Source of the DNA: Calothrix sp. NIES-2100 | GTDB taxonomy: Bacteria; Cyanobacteriota; Cyanobacteriia; Cyanobacteriales; Nostocaceae | Direction of reading: 5' to 3' | Length of the DNA stretch: 64,000 nucleotides | Assembly: GCF_002368195.1 (NCBI RefSeq) | Contig: NZ_AP018178.1 | Span: 4,193,421-4,257,420 of the forward strand | Part shown: piece after piece, positions 42,190 to 49,572 of the stretch | Layout: every line of letters starts with the position of its first letter | How positions within the stretch are numbered: the first letter of the stretch is position 1 | The notes under the pieces: model-generated | What the model saw: only the letters and a program-made list of their open reading frames with translations | What the model was told of the DNA's origin: nothing | The model's database searches: none | Translations under genes and position numbers: made by a program

Positions 42190-43110
42190 TTAAGTAAAAA
42201 CTTGGTTTACTCTATCTTCGTTGAGACCATACCAAAAGATGGCGATCGCATCTAAAATTTCTCGCCCACCGAGTATGAATTTACTTCGGTCAAAGTTGGA
42301 CTGAAAATAGACTTCTTCCAGTTCTTCTAAGGTATGTCCGGCGTGCTGTCCTTCAACGCGGTTGTGCCAAGTGAAGAATGCTAGATGTAACTGCGGATGT
42401 CGTGTTTGTTTAATCCGCGTTAGTCCGTCTTCTAATTCTTGCCAAAAGCCTGCGGCTGCCCAATTCTCTACCGCAAAGCTAGCACCCTCAGCTATTTGGG
42501 AGTCATCGCTACCATAGAGGCGTTGCAATTCGTCACAAAAGTGTAAAGTTGAAGGGCGGCCATGTTTGCGCTTACCCAATTCTTCGTAGTGTAGCCCCAA
42601 ACCCTCAGCTACACCTAGCAGCCATTCAAAATGCGCCGCCCGAAAACGACAAATACCACCGTCTACTGTACCTTCTGTACTGATTAGTTCGGGGTCGCCT
42701 TCTCGGTCTTTTTGTGCTTCAGTTTGCTCAATGCGTTCACCGACATTTTGCCCAGACTGGCGATAAATTACACCCAACTCATTCAATAAAATCTCTCGAC
42801 TAGCCCGCGATTGCTGGAGGGTAGGCGAGTTGATTGCTTTGAGTAAAGCTGCAATTAAAAATTGGTTAGAGAAAACCGAGAATTGTTTGAGGAAGTGCCG
42901 TAATTCTGTATCTGTTGCCGTACCATTGCTAAACCATTGAGTATAGGTGTTATTAGTAATGATGCGGTGCTGTAAAAATTCCCGTTCTACCTCAGTGAGG
43001 AAGTCGCGGAAACTCTCCACTTGAGCTTGAGTTAACTCACCTCGCTGCCAGCGTTCTTCAATCCGTGAAGAAATCGTTAAATTATTTGGTTTTGCAATAA
43101 CTTGATTCAT
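42190..43110 (-). CDS. Haem-oxygenase-like di-iron (HDO/TenA-CADD-like) protein
   Basis: The 306-residue helical protein has possible HDO metal ligands in the expected order: Glu111 (LLNELGVIY), His160 (RAAHFEWLLGVAEGLGL, after a long acidic loop), Glu215 (FAVENWAAAGFW), and His249, Glu253, His256 in HNRVEGQHAGH. The HxxxExxH spacing matches the HxxxDxxH motif of the CADD class, with Glu for Asp. Such proteins use a labile di-iron site for oxidative chemistry on amino acids or fatty acids. It sits between homogentisate dioxygenase and the acyl-activating enzyme on the same strand, which suggests a step in aromatic-acid breakdown. Substrate is unknown. Confidence 0.75.
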   Translation of the reverse strand: MNQVIAKPNNLTISSRIEERWQRGELTQAQVESFRDFLTEVEREFLQHRIITNNTYTQWFSNGTATDTELRHFLKQFSVFSNQFLIAALLKAINSPTLQQSRASREILLNELGVIYRQSGQNVGERIEQTEAQKDREGDPELISTEGTVDGGICRFRAAHFEWLLGVAEGLGLHYEELGKRKHGRPSTLHFCDELQRLYGSDDSQIAEGASFAVENWAAAGFWQELEDGLTRIKQTRHPQLHLAFFTWHNRVEGQHAGHTLEELEEVYFQSNFDRSKFILGGREILDAIAIFWYGLNEDRVNQVFT

Positions 43111-43167
43111 AAATATACCTCGTTTTTAAGAAACAGGGCAGAAGGCAGAAGGGTTCATTGATTCTTA

Positions 43168-43198
43168 TAGCTGTTGACTGTTGACTGTTGACTGTTAT
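43168..43198. repeat. Heptanucleotide STRR (GTTGACT)
   Basis: Three to four copies of GTTGACT lie between hmgA and the di-iron protein gene, followed by a CTCTGCG-type repeat at 43280-43310. Confidence 0.8.
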
Positions 43199-43348
43199 TG
43201 TCAGGGTTTGATTTTAGCTTGATGTCCTAATCTATCTGGCTACAGCTATAGAACTTGCGCAAAAAACCTCTCAAACTCTTATTCCTCTGCGTTCTCTGCG
43301 TCCTCTGCGGTTTTTTCCCTTCCCTATACCTCAGTCCTGATGAAAAAC

Positions 43349-44539
43349 TCACGGCTTTAAGCCTTGTATAGGTTCTGCTGTATATGACATCCAACTGTAA
43401 GAATAGTTTTTATCTTCTAAACCCAAAGCATACTTCGTTAGTTTCACTGGACGGAAAGTATCAACCATCACTGCCAGTTCATTCGTCCCTTCTTTGCCAA
43501 TTGACCCCTCATACATCCCCGGATGGGGGCCGTGGGGAATACCGCTAGGATGAACGGTAATCGAAGCCCGGTCAATTCCTTTGCGGGACATGAAGTTACC
43601 TTCTACGTAATAGATGACTTCATCAGAATCAACGTTGGAATGGTTGTAAGGCGCGGGAATTGCTTGGGGATGATAATCGAATAGACGCGGTACAAAAGAA
43701 CACACAACAAATCCTGGGGCTTCAAAAGTTTGATGCACTGGCGGTGGTTGATGCAATCGCCCTGTAATTGGCTCAAAGTCTTCGATATTGAAAGCAAAAG
43801 GCCACAGATGTCCATCCCAACCCACCACATCTAGGGGATGATGGCGATACAGGTAACTGGTAATTCTATCGTGGGCTTTAACTCGCACCTCAAACTCTCC
43901 TGCTTCGTCGTGGGTAATTAGCTCATCAGGCGGGCGAATGTCACGTTCGCAGTAGGGAGAATGTTCTAAAAATTGTCCGTAACGATTGAGGTAACGGGCT
44001 GGTGGTTCAATATGTCCCCTGGCTTCAATTACCAGCATTCGTTGCTCTATTCCAGTGTCGGGAATAATCCGCCACATTACACCTGTGGGAATTACTAGGT
44101 AATCTCCGACTTTGTAACGCAGCAGACCATATTGACTTTCTAAGATACCGCTACCATCATGGATGAAAATTATTTCATCACCATGAGCAAAGCGATACCA
44201 GTAATACATCGCTTGGGTAGGACGAGCCACGGAAATGCAGACATCTGTATTCGCCATCAGGGGAACACGAGATGCGATCGCATCCCCACCCGTCTCTACT
44301 GTTGCTGTCCGTAAATGGCGATGCAACAAAGCACCTGTTTCTGCATAGGGAATTTCTACCTTTTCTTCCACCAAAATCTTCTCAATTTGTGTCGGTGGAT
44401 GCAGGTGATAAAGCAGAGATTGCACACCGGAAAAGCCGTGAATACTAATTAATTCTTCATGATATAAAGAACCGTTAGCTTGACGAAATTGGGTGTGTCT
44501 TTTATGTGGGATGTTTCCCAATTGATAGTAATAAGTCAT
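43349..44539 (-). CDS. hmgA: Homogentisate 1,2-dioxygenase
   Basis: HmgA opens the ring of homogentisate to maleylacetoacetate in tyrosine catabolism. The protein is 396 residues from the ATG at 44539 (MTYYYQLGNIPHKRHTQFRQ); GGAG lies about 11 bases upstream, whereas the longer ORF start at 44569 lies inside GTCATTC repeats. Family blocks: VPLMANTDVCISVARPT, HGDEIIFIHDGSGILESQYG, GDYLVIPTGVMWRI, VVGWDGHLWPFAFNIEDFEPITGR, and the iron-site region NVDSDEVIYYVEGNF with GIPHGPHPG. Full length. HPPD, which makes the substrate, is the next gene upstream on the same strand. Confidence 0.92.
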   Translation of the reverse strand: MTYYYQLGNIPHKRHTQFRQANGSLYHEELISIHGFSGVQSLLYHLHPPTQIEKILVEEKVEIPYAETGALLHRHLRTATVETGGDAIASRVPLMANTDVCISVARPTQAMYYWYRFAHGDEIIFIHDGSGILESQYGLLRYKVGDYLVIPTGVMWRIIPDTGIEQRMLVIEARGHIEPPARYLNRYGQFLEHSPYCERDIRPPDELITHDEAGEFEVRVKAHDRITSYLYRHHPLDVVGWDGHLWPFAFNIEDFEPITGRLHQPPPVHQTFEAPGFVVCSFVPRLFDYHPQAIPAPYNHSNVDSDEVIYYVEGNFMSRKGIDRASITVHPSGIPHGPHPGMYEGSIGKEGTNELAVMVDTFRPVKLTKYALGLEDKNYSYSWMSYTAEPIQGLKP

Positions 44540-44561
44540 ATTGCTGCGCTCCAATTGGTAA

Positions 44562-44607
44562 TTCGTCATTTGTCATTCGTCATTCGTCATTTGTCATTTG
44601 TCATTTG
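44562..44607. repeat. Heptanucleotide STRR (GTCATTT/GTCATTC)
   Basis: About six heptamers lie just upstream of the hmgA ribosome site. The same 44570-44738 spacer holds ATTACGA repeats and a GCGTAGCGTCCCGCAGGGAAG palindrome. Confidence 0.85.
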
Positions 44608-44738
44608 ATGATCAATGACAATCTTCAGTAATTAACTTTCTTTTTCCCCACTTCATTAATTACGAATTACGAATTACGAACTTGTACTGAGCGAAGTCGT
44701 TCGCGTAGCGTCCCGCAGGGAAGTATTACGAATTATTT

Positions 44739-45845
44739 CTATACACTGACGAGATTTCCGCGCCGTGCTTGTTCGCGTTCAATAGCTTCAAACAAGGCTT
44801 TGAAGTTGCCTTCACCAAAACCCCGCGCCCCATGTCTTTCTATGACTTCAAAAAATAGTGTTGGTCTATCTTGTACAGGTTGGGTGAAAATTTGTAGCAA
44901 GTACCCATTTTCATCCCGATCTACTAAGATTCCTAATTCTGCCAACTGATCTATCGATTCGTCAATATTTCCTACCCGTTGTTCTAAGTTATCGTAATAA
45001 GTTGCTGGGGGAACCAAAAATTCTACACCCGTTTCTCTCATGCGGCTAACTGTGGCAATAATATTGTTAGTTGCCAAAGCTACGTGTTGAACTCCCGGCC
45101 CATAGTTATATTCTAAATACTCTTCAATCTGAGATTTGCGTTTACCTGTAGCAGGTTCGTTAATTGGTAGTTTAATTTTCCCTGCACCATCCTGCATTAC
45201 CTTGGACATTAAGGCAGAATATTCTGTGGCAATGGTTTTATCATCAAACTCTACTAAAAGATTAAAGCCCATTGTTTGAGCAAAAAACTCTACCCACCGT
45301 TCCATTGCACCTAATTCGACGTTACCAACTATGTGATCAATGGCTTTTAGTCCTACGCCTTTACTTTTCAGGTGCGCTTTATTTTGCGCCTCGAAACTAG
45401 GAGCAAATACACCTGCGTAATCACTGCGATCGATGAACTTAATTAGAGTGTCACCGTAACCGCGAATTGCAGCATAACGGAATATTCCATATTTATCTTC
45501 TTCTCCTGTGGGCGCGATCGCTCCTATTGCACCTCGGCTCGTTGTTTGCTCGTAAGCGATCGCCACATCGGGTACTTCTAGAGCGATAATAGCCACAGCA
45601 TCACCATGTTTCAAGACACTTTTGGCAATGGGATGATCCAGACTCAGCCCAGAACTTAAAACAAAATTAATATTTCCTTGTTGCATCACATAGGATGCTG
45701 TTTCACGGTAGCTGGTTTCTAATCCTCGATAAGCTGTGTTAGTAAATCCAAAACACTGCGCATAAAATAGCGCTGCTTGCTTGGCGTTACCAACATAAAA
45801 TTCTAAGTGGTCGATGCGCTTTATTGGGCAAAAATCTTTCATCAT
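44739..45845 (-). CDS. hppD: 4-hydroxyphenylpyruvate dioxygenase
   Basis: HPPD turns 4-hydroxyphenylpyruvate into homogentisate, the precursor of tocopherol and plastoquinone-type quinones and the entry to tyrosine breakdown. The 368-residue protein has two VOC-type domains: KRIDHLEFYVGNAKQAALFYAQCFGF at the start and LKAIDHIVGNVELGAMERWVEFF at about 168. Iron ligands are His in IDHIVGN, His in VQHVALAT and Glu in FFEVIERHGARGFGEGNFKALFEAIE, and the C-terminal gate helix is complete. GGAG lies eight bases before the ATG. It heads the five-gene catabolic run. Confidence 0.95.
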   Translation of the reverse strand: MMKDFCPIKRIDHLEFYVGNAKQAALFYAQCFGFTNTAYRGLETSYRETASYVMQQGNINFVLSSGLSLDHPIAKSVLKHGDAVAIIALEVPDVAIAYEQTTSRGAIGAIAPTGEEDKYGIFRYAAIRGYGDTLIKFIDRSDYAGVFAPSFEAQNKAHLKSKGVGLKAIDHIVGNVELGAMERWVEFFAQTMGFNLLVEFDDKTIATEYSALMSKVMQDGAGKIKLPINEPATGKRKSQIEEYLEYNYGPGVQHVALATNNIIATVSRMRETGVEFLVPPATYYDNLEQRVGNIDESIDQLAELGILVDRDENGYLLQIFTQPVQDRPTLFFEVIERHGARGFGEGNFKALFEAIEREQARRGNLVSV

Positions 45846-45991
45846 ATATTACTCCTTCTAGAAAGCTTGTTTAACTGCTGAACTTTCTGCCGATTGAACA
45901 GCAGTTTCAATCAGCTTAAATGCAGACAGTTTCAGGTATTCCATGTTTTAACCAAACATGGTCGGGAATGAAGGCCTTTTTTTCTACATAC

Positions 45992-46014
45992 CTGTGCTAT
46001 CAATATAGGCACAG
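45992..46014. promoter_or_regulatory. Inverted repeat upstream of hppD (candidate operator)
   Basis: CTGTGC-TAT...ATA-G-GCACAG is a 23-bp near-perfect palindrome, 147 bases before the hppD ATG, on the side facing the Lrp/AsnC gene. No T run follows, so it is more likely a binding site than a terminator. Confidence 0.45.
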
Positions 46015-46054
46015 TCTCCTCAAGAAGGAGATTGATATAAATAAACATCTCCCC

Positions 46055-46108
46055 TTTGGCAGATTTACCTGATGCCTTGTGCCAAAATCTGTCTTTTTTT
46101 GCCAAACC
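46055..46108. promoter_or_regulatory. Cluster of TTTGGCA/TGCCAAA motifs
   Basis: TTTGGCAGATTT, TGCCAAAATCTG and TTGCCAAACC lie within about 54 bases between hppD and the Lrp/AsnC gene. Arrays of short inverted sites are typical of Lrp-family binding; assignment is by position only. The rest of 46109-46400 shows nothing but GTTAACTGTTGACTG repeats. Confidence 0.4.
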
Positions 46109-46520
46109 CTGAGTTGAGATTATTAACTCTACTCCTAATTTAGATTATAAATTTTACTAACAAGTATCTACAAGTATAAAATATTAACTTTTAAGATACA
46201 TTTAGAATGTAGTTTTAACTACCCTCTCTAGGGATATTGTTAAATATAACAACAAAAAATCCAATTTCCTTGTACACGTAGGAGGAAAGTTGCTTTGTTG
46301 CTGTTAATTAGTAAGCTAATGCGCGCTAAAAAAGCATAACTACTAATAAGGGCTGTTAACTGTTAACTGTTGACTGTCAACGGTCAACTGTCAACAGCCC
46401 TCACGATGGATTGTGCAACTTAAAAGCAGAATAGCTTACTTCTTTCCTTCTGCTCTATGGACACTTCGACTCAGCTTAGTGTCCCCTGTGCCTTTCTTCA
46501 TAAGACTGGAGACTGTAAAA

Positions 46521-47015
46521 GTGAAGCCAACACTCAAAAACTTGGAACAACTCCAACAATTAGATGACATAGACCGACAACTGTTGTGTCTCTTACAAGA
46601 GAACAGCCGCATAACTTTCGCGGAATTAGCCCGTCACGTTAATCTTTCAACGCCGGGGTTACAGAAGAGATTGCGCAAGCTGGAAGAAAAAGGAGTGATT
46701 GACCGCTATGTCACTTTGGTGAATCGAGAGGCGCTAGGTTTAGACTTGCTGTGTTTTGCTCAGGTTACTTTAGTCAATCATCAGCCTGAATGTGTGGGAA
46801 TGTTCTGCGATCGCGTCAAGGAATTACCAGAGGTTTTAGAATGTCATCATCTTAGCGGCGAATTTGACTATTTATTAAAAATGGTTGTCCCTAACCATCA
46901 GCACTTAGCAAAGTTACTGTCAGAAAAAATTACCCGCATTCCTGGTATAGATAGAATCCAGACCAATATTGTGCTGAATGAAATAAAAGCTTCCACCTCG
47001 CTACCATTAGATTAG
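46521..47015 (+). CDS. Lrp/AsnC-family transcriptional regulator
   Basis: The protein is 164 residues from the GTG at 46521, preceded by GGAG; the longer upstream frame translates a dispersed repeat (CTTCGACTCAGC) and is unlikely. An HTH lies at about 15-65: LDDIDRQLLCLLQENSRITFAELARHVNLSTPGLQKRLRKLEEKGVI. A RAM ligand-binding domain follows (LLCFAQVTLV, then VLECHHLSGEFDYLLKMVV, RIQTNIVLNEIK). Lrp/AsnC proteins sense amino acids and control amino-acid catabolism. Its place divergent from hppD makes it the natural regulator of the tyrosine-type cluster, perhaps through the motifs at 45992-46108. Confidence 0.9.
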   Translation: MKPTLKNLEQLQQLDDIDRQLLCLLQENSRITFAELARHVNLSTPGLQKRLRKLEEKGVIDRYVTLVNREALGLDLLCFAQVTLVNHQPECVGMFCDRVKELPEVLECHHLSGEFDYLLKMVVPNHQHLAKLLSEKITRIPGIDRIQTNIVLNEIKASTSLPLD

Positions 47016-47018
47016 ATA

Positions 47019-47041
47019 GCTTGTCATTTGTCATTTGTCAT
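47019..47041. repeat. Heptanucleotide STRR (GTCATTT)
   Basis: Three copies of GTCATTT lie directly after the Lrp/AsnC gene. Confidence 0.85.
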
Positions 47042-47167
47042 TGGTAGGAGTTGCAAGGGTGTTTACGCTGAATAACATAGTTCTGTTCAATCGCTGACTC
47101 ATACAAATTCTCTAAAATCCGGTAACACATTCAAACCCCTAAACCTAGACCTACCTGGTTTTCATAA

Positions 47168-47200
47168 TTACGAATTACGAATTACGAATTACGAATTACA
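47168..47200. repeat. Heptanucleotide STRR (ATTACGA) abutting a start codon
   Basis: At least four ATTACGA copies end three bases before the ATG at 47201, occupying the place where a ribosome site would be. Confidence 0.85.
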
Positions 47201-48103
47201 ATGCTTGCATCATTAGAGGCGCTGCTTTCATCAGTTGTGGACTATGCTGGATTATTCCCGCCAGCAAAGTTGGAATTACAACCAGCAATGGCGAATTATG
47301 CTCAATATCAGACAAGTCCCTACAATTGGATGTTAGGTCGCTTTATTTTGCCAATCTCCCGTTTGCAGGAGTTTGAGCAACTTTTACCTGAGTATCCAAC
47401 ACAATGGCCATTGAGCATAATTATCACCAAAGATGTGAAAGACGCGATGTCTGACGACAAGCCGCGAAGCGTCTACGCTCTTTTACAGTCACTCAACAAT
47501 CCGAAAATTGCGATTACATCCCTAGAATTTCCCCCACTTCCACCAACAGAAATCGCAAAGATACTTCCTTTGCTTCCTGCTGAAGTGGAATCATTCTTTG
47601 AAATTCCCTTTAACAGTGACTTGCAAAGCTATTTATCTGTGTTGCAACAGACTCGCGCCGCCGCAAAAATTCGTACTGGAGGAGTAACAGTTGATGCCTT
47701 TCCCAGTATCACTCAACTGTGCCAAAGTATCTTCGCCTTTGCAGCAGCGCAAATTCCCTTTAAAGCCACCGCCGGATTGCATCATCCATTACTCAGTAAA
47801 CATCCTGTAACCACTGAGCCAAACAGTCCTGTGGCTTTGATGCAAGGTTTTTTAAATGTCGCAGTTTTAGCCGCACTGGCTTATCAGCAAAAATTAACAC
47901 CAGAGATAGCCCTAGAACTACTGCAAGAATCATCAACAGATAATTTTCACTTTACAAGCGATCGCCTTTCGTGGAAAAATTATCATCTAAATATTGCAGA
48001 AATACAGTCAGCTAGAAAAAACTTTTTCCGTTCCTTCGGTTCCTGCTCATTTCAAGAACCAATAGATGACCTTAAGGAACTAAAATTACTAGAAAGTGTG
48101 TAA
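47201..48103 (+). CDS. Conserved-looking protein of unknown function (VDYAGLFPPA type)
   Basis: The 300-residue soluble protein starts MLASLEALLSSVVDYAGLFPPAKLELQPAMANYA and continues WMLGRFILPISRLQEF and KIRTGGVTVDAFPS. AAAQIPFKATAGLHHPL at about residues 183-199 looks like a TIM-barrel or phosphate-site segment. I recall proteins with a DYAGLFPPA start in several phyla but cannot assign a function. Residues about 84-98 (AMSDDKPRSVYALLQ) are encoded by a dispersed palindrome of the family at 2617-2655. The gene follows the Lrp/AsnC regulator on the same strand and faces the aromatic-catabolism run, so a related role is possible. The STRR at 47168-47200 leaves no ribosome site. Confidence 0.75.
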   Translation: MLASLEALLSSVVDYAGLFPPAKLELQPAMANYAQYQTSPYNWMLGRFILPISRLQEFEQLLPEYPTQWPLSIIITKDVKDAMSDDKPRSVYALLQSLNNPKIAITSLEFPPLPPTEIAKILPLLPAEVESFFEIPFNSDLQSYLSVLQQTRAAAKIRTGGVTVDAFPSITQLCQSIFAFAAAQIPFKATAGLHHPLLSKHPVTTEPNSPVALMQGFLNVAVLAALAYQQKLTPEIALELLQESSTDNFHFTSDRLSWKNYHLNIAEIQSARKNFFRSFGSCSFQEPIDDLKELKLLESV

Positions 48104-48105
48104 GG

Positions 48106-48225
48106 AAATATAGCGCTTCTCAGTAGGATGCAATACAAAATTATACCATTGCCTGTAGGGGCACGGCACTGCCGTGCCCAAAAGAGTGTATCGGACTCTC
48201 TAGCCCGCAATATTTCCATTAGGGA
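48106..48225. repeat. Palindromic spacer with GGGCACGGCA hairpin
   Basis: GGAAATA...TATTTCC arms enclose GGGCACGGCA(CTG)TGCCGTGCCC, a near-perfect hairpin related to part of the element at 12666-12754. No gene is seen in 48104-48372. Confidence 0.7.
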
Positions 48226-48283
48226 GCAAAATGCTCCCACTACAAATTTATTAAGGGCAAAATTGGGATACTCCGCCTAAAAG

Positions 48284-48325
48284 TGCGTAGATAGCTAGGC
48301 TTCTTGTCGCCAGACATCGCCTACC
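48284..48325. repeat. Dispersed palindromic element (family of 2617-2655)
   Basis: GCGTAGATAGCTAGGCTTC and TTGTCGCCAGACATCGC match the family also found at 49047-49086. Confidence 0.7.
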
Positions 48326-48372
48326 GCTGATCTGAGAACTCTCACAAATGCGATCGCTATTTTTATTTAAAC

Positions 48373-48687
48373 TCAACTCAATCCCAAATGCAATTTCAAG
48401 GCAGCATCAATTAGTACCATCATATCTTCGTTTAAACTACCTATTACTTCGCTAATAATGCGCTGCTTGGAAATTGTTCTTATTTGCTGTGCCTGTACTT
48501 TAGAAGATTTTGTTAAGCCACTCACCTCTGGATTGAGCAAAACTTCAAAGGGATAAACCCGGCTAACATTGGAAGTAAGAGGTAAAATAGTCACAGTAGT
48601 AGCAGCATTATTACTTATATCATTACTTACTATTAGCACTGGGCGGCGTTTACCCATTTCTGAACCTATCGTAGGACTAAGGTCATT
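48373..48687 (-). pseudogene. MazF/PemK-type toxin, 5'-truncated
   Basis: The frame reads (N)DLSPTIGSEMGKRRPVLIVSNDISN, then TVTILPLTSNVSRVYPFEVLLNPEVSGLTKSSKVQAQQIRTISKQRI. This is the PemK/MazF RNase fold from its second strand onward. Intact family members begin about eight residues earlier (a GxIWLV-type strand); here the matching frame stops at a TAA at 48688-48690. The next ATG (48657) would start after the conserved first loop. No MazE-like antitoxin is nearby. The break coincides with the border of the putative IS605-type remnant, so I infer decay by insertion or deletion. Translation from 48657 would lack the first strand and is probably inactive. Confidence 0.7.
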
Positions 48688-48714
48688 TTAAGCTTGCAAC
48701 ACTGTTCCAGTGAC

Positions 48715-48875
48715 CTTAGAACTGTTTAATCACAAGCGACAGAGCGAGGAACTAGCTACGCATTCCGAGGTGTCGTGACTCAAATAACGGCTACTCGTTT
48801 TACCGAGTGGTCTGGTCAGTACGGCTTGTTTGATTTCTCTTGCAAGCCCAGTCCTTTTAGGGCTGGGTTACTGAC
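48715..48875 (+). ncRNA. Possible IS200/IS605 right-end (omega RNA-like) remnant
   Basis: There is no coding potential, but strong structure: CTACTCG/CGAGTGG and AGCCCAGTCCT/AGGGCTGGGTT stems, with the sequence ending GGGTTACTGAC. This layout resembles the 3' non-coding part of tnpB elements in cyanobacteria. No transposase frame remains. It lies directly upstream of the truncated mazF. Assignment rests on my recollection of such ends. Confidence 0.35.
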
Positions 48876-49046
48876 ATTCCTACCAATTAGTAGTAAAAAT
48901 AATTCATACTAATATAGTAGCTTAATCTCGAACCCCAAAACAGCGTAAAAGCAAAGCGGTAAGTCAAGAGATATCGCCTAAAGTTTAATTAAAGAGAACG
49001 GTTAGTGCGATCGCATTGGGTGACATTGTTAATGTATCGACTGACA

Positions 49047-49086
49047 ATGGGTAGAGAGCTAGGCTTGTTGTCGCCAGACATCGCAC
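49047..49086. repeat. Dispersed palindromic element (family of 2617-2655)
   Basis: GGGTAGAGAGCTAGGCTTG and TTGTCGCCAGACATCGC lie just before the minisatellite at 49126. Confidence 0.7.
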
Positions 49087-49125
49087 CTGTGTACTTGATG
49101 GCGGTGCAATCGCGTTTGAAAAACC

Positions 49126-49287
49126 TCAAAACGACTTTGACGACGATCAAAACGATGTTGACGACGATCAAAACGACTTTGACGACGATCAAAACGACTT
49201 TGACGACAATCAAAACGATGTTGACGACGATCAAAACGACTTTGACGACGATCAAAACGATGTTGACGACGATCAAAACGACTTTGA
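49126..49287. repeat. 21-bp minisatellite, 7.7 units
   Basis: Indel-free units start TCAAAACGACTTTGACGACG; a GACTTTG/GATGTTG dimorphism alternates between units. ORFs on both strands across it are artefacts of the period. Confidence 0.95.
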
Positions 49288-49372
49288 GGTATCTGTTACT
49301 GATACCAAATTGCCTTTAGTTGTCATTTTTAACACAATACTAAAAGCGATCGCTCAGACATCGAGAGCAAAA

Positions 49373-49463
49373 GTGCGTAGACGCGGTAGACGAGCGTACA
49401 CCGTAGGGGTTGCCGCAGGCTAGCGAGGCTTCTCGCAGAGTAAGGCTTGTCGTAGACATCGCA
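49373..49463. repeat. Compound dispersed palindromic element
   Basis: GCGTAGACGCGGTAGACGAG, GTAGGGGTTGCCGCAGGC and CTTGTCGTAGACATCGC lie in tandem; the last is shared with 2617-2655, which also sits next to a 21-bp minisatellite. Confidence 0.7.
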
Positions 49464-49572
49464 TCACCCTGCAATTGAATTGCTGTTTCACAAACAAATA
49501 GCCGCCTCCCAGGAGAAAAAACCTTTCCCCCTTCCCCCTTCCCCCTTCCCCTTTTTCCCTTCCCCTTTCCCC

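Noticed and set aside
43349..44569. Upstream start of hmgA at 44569
   Set aside because: The extra ten residues come from GTCATTC repeat DNA, and a GGAG ribosome site precedes the ATG at 44539.
49005..49319. ORFs of 104 and 95 residues on both strands
   Set aside because: Both translate the 49126-49287 minisatellite and flanking palindromes; overlapping repeats on both strands cannot both be coding and neither has other support.
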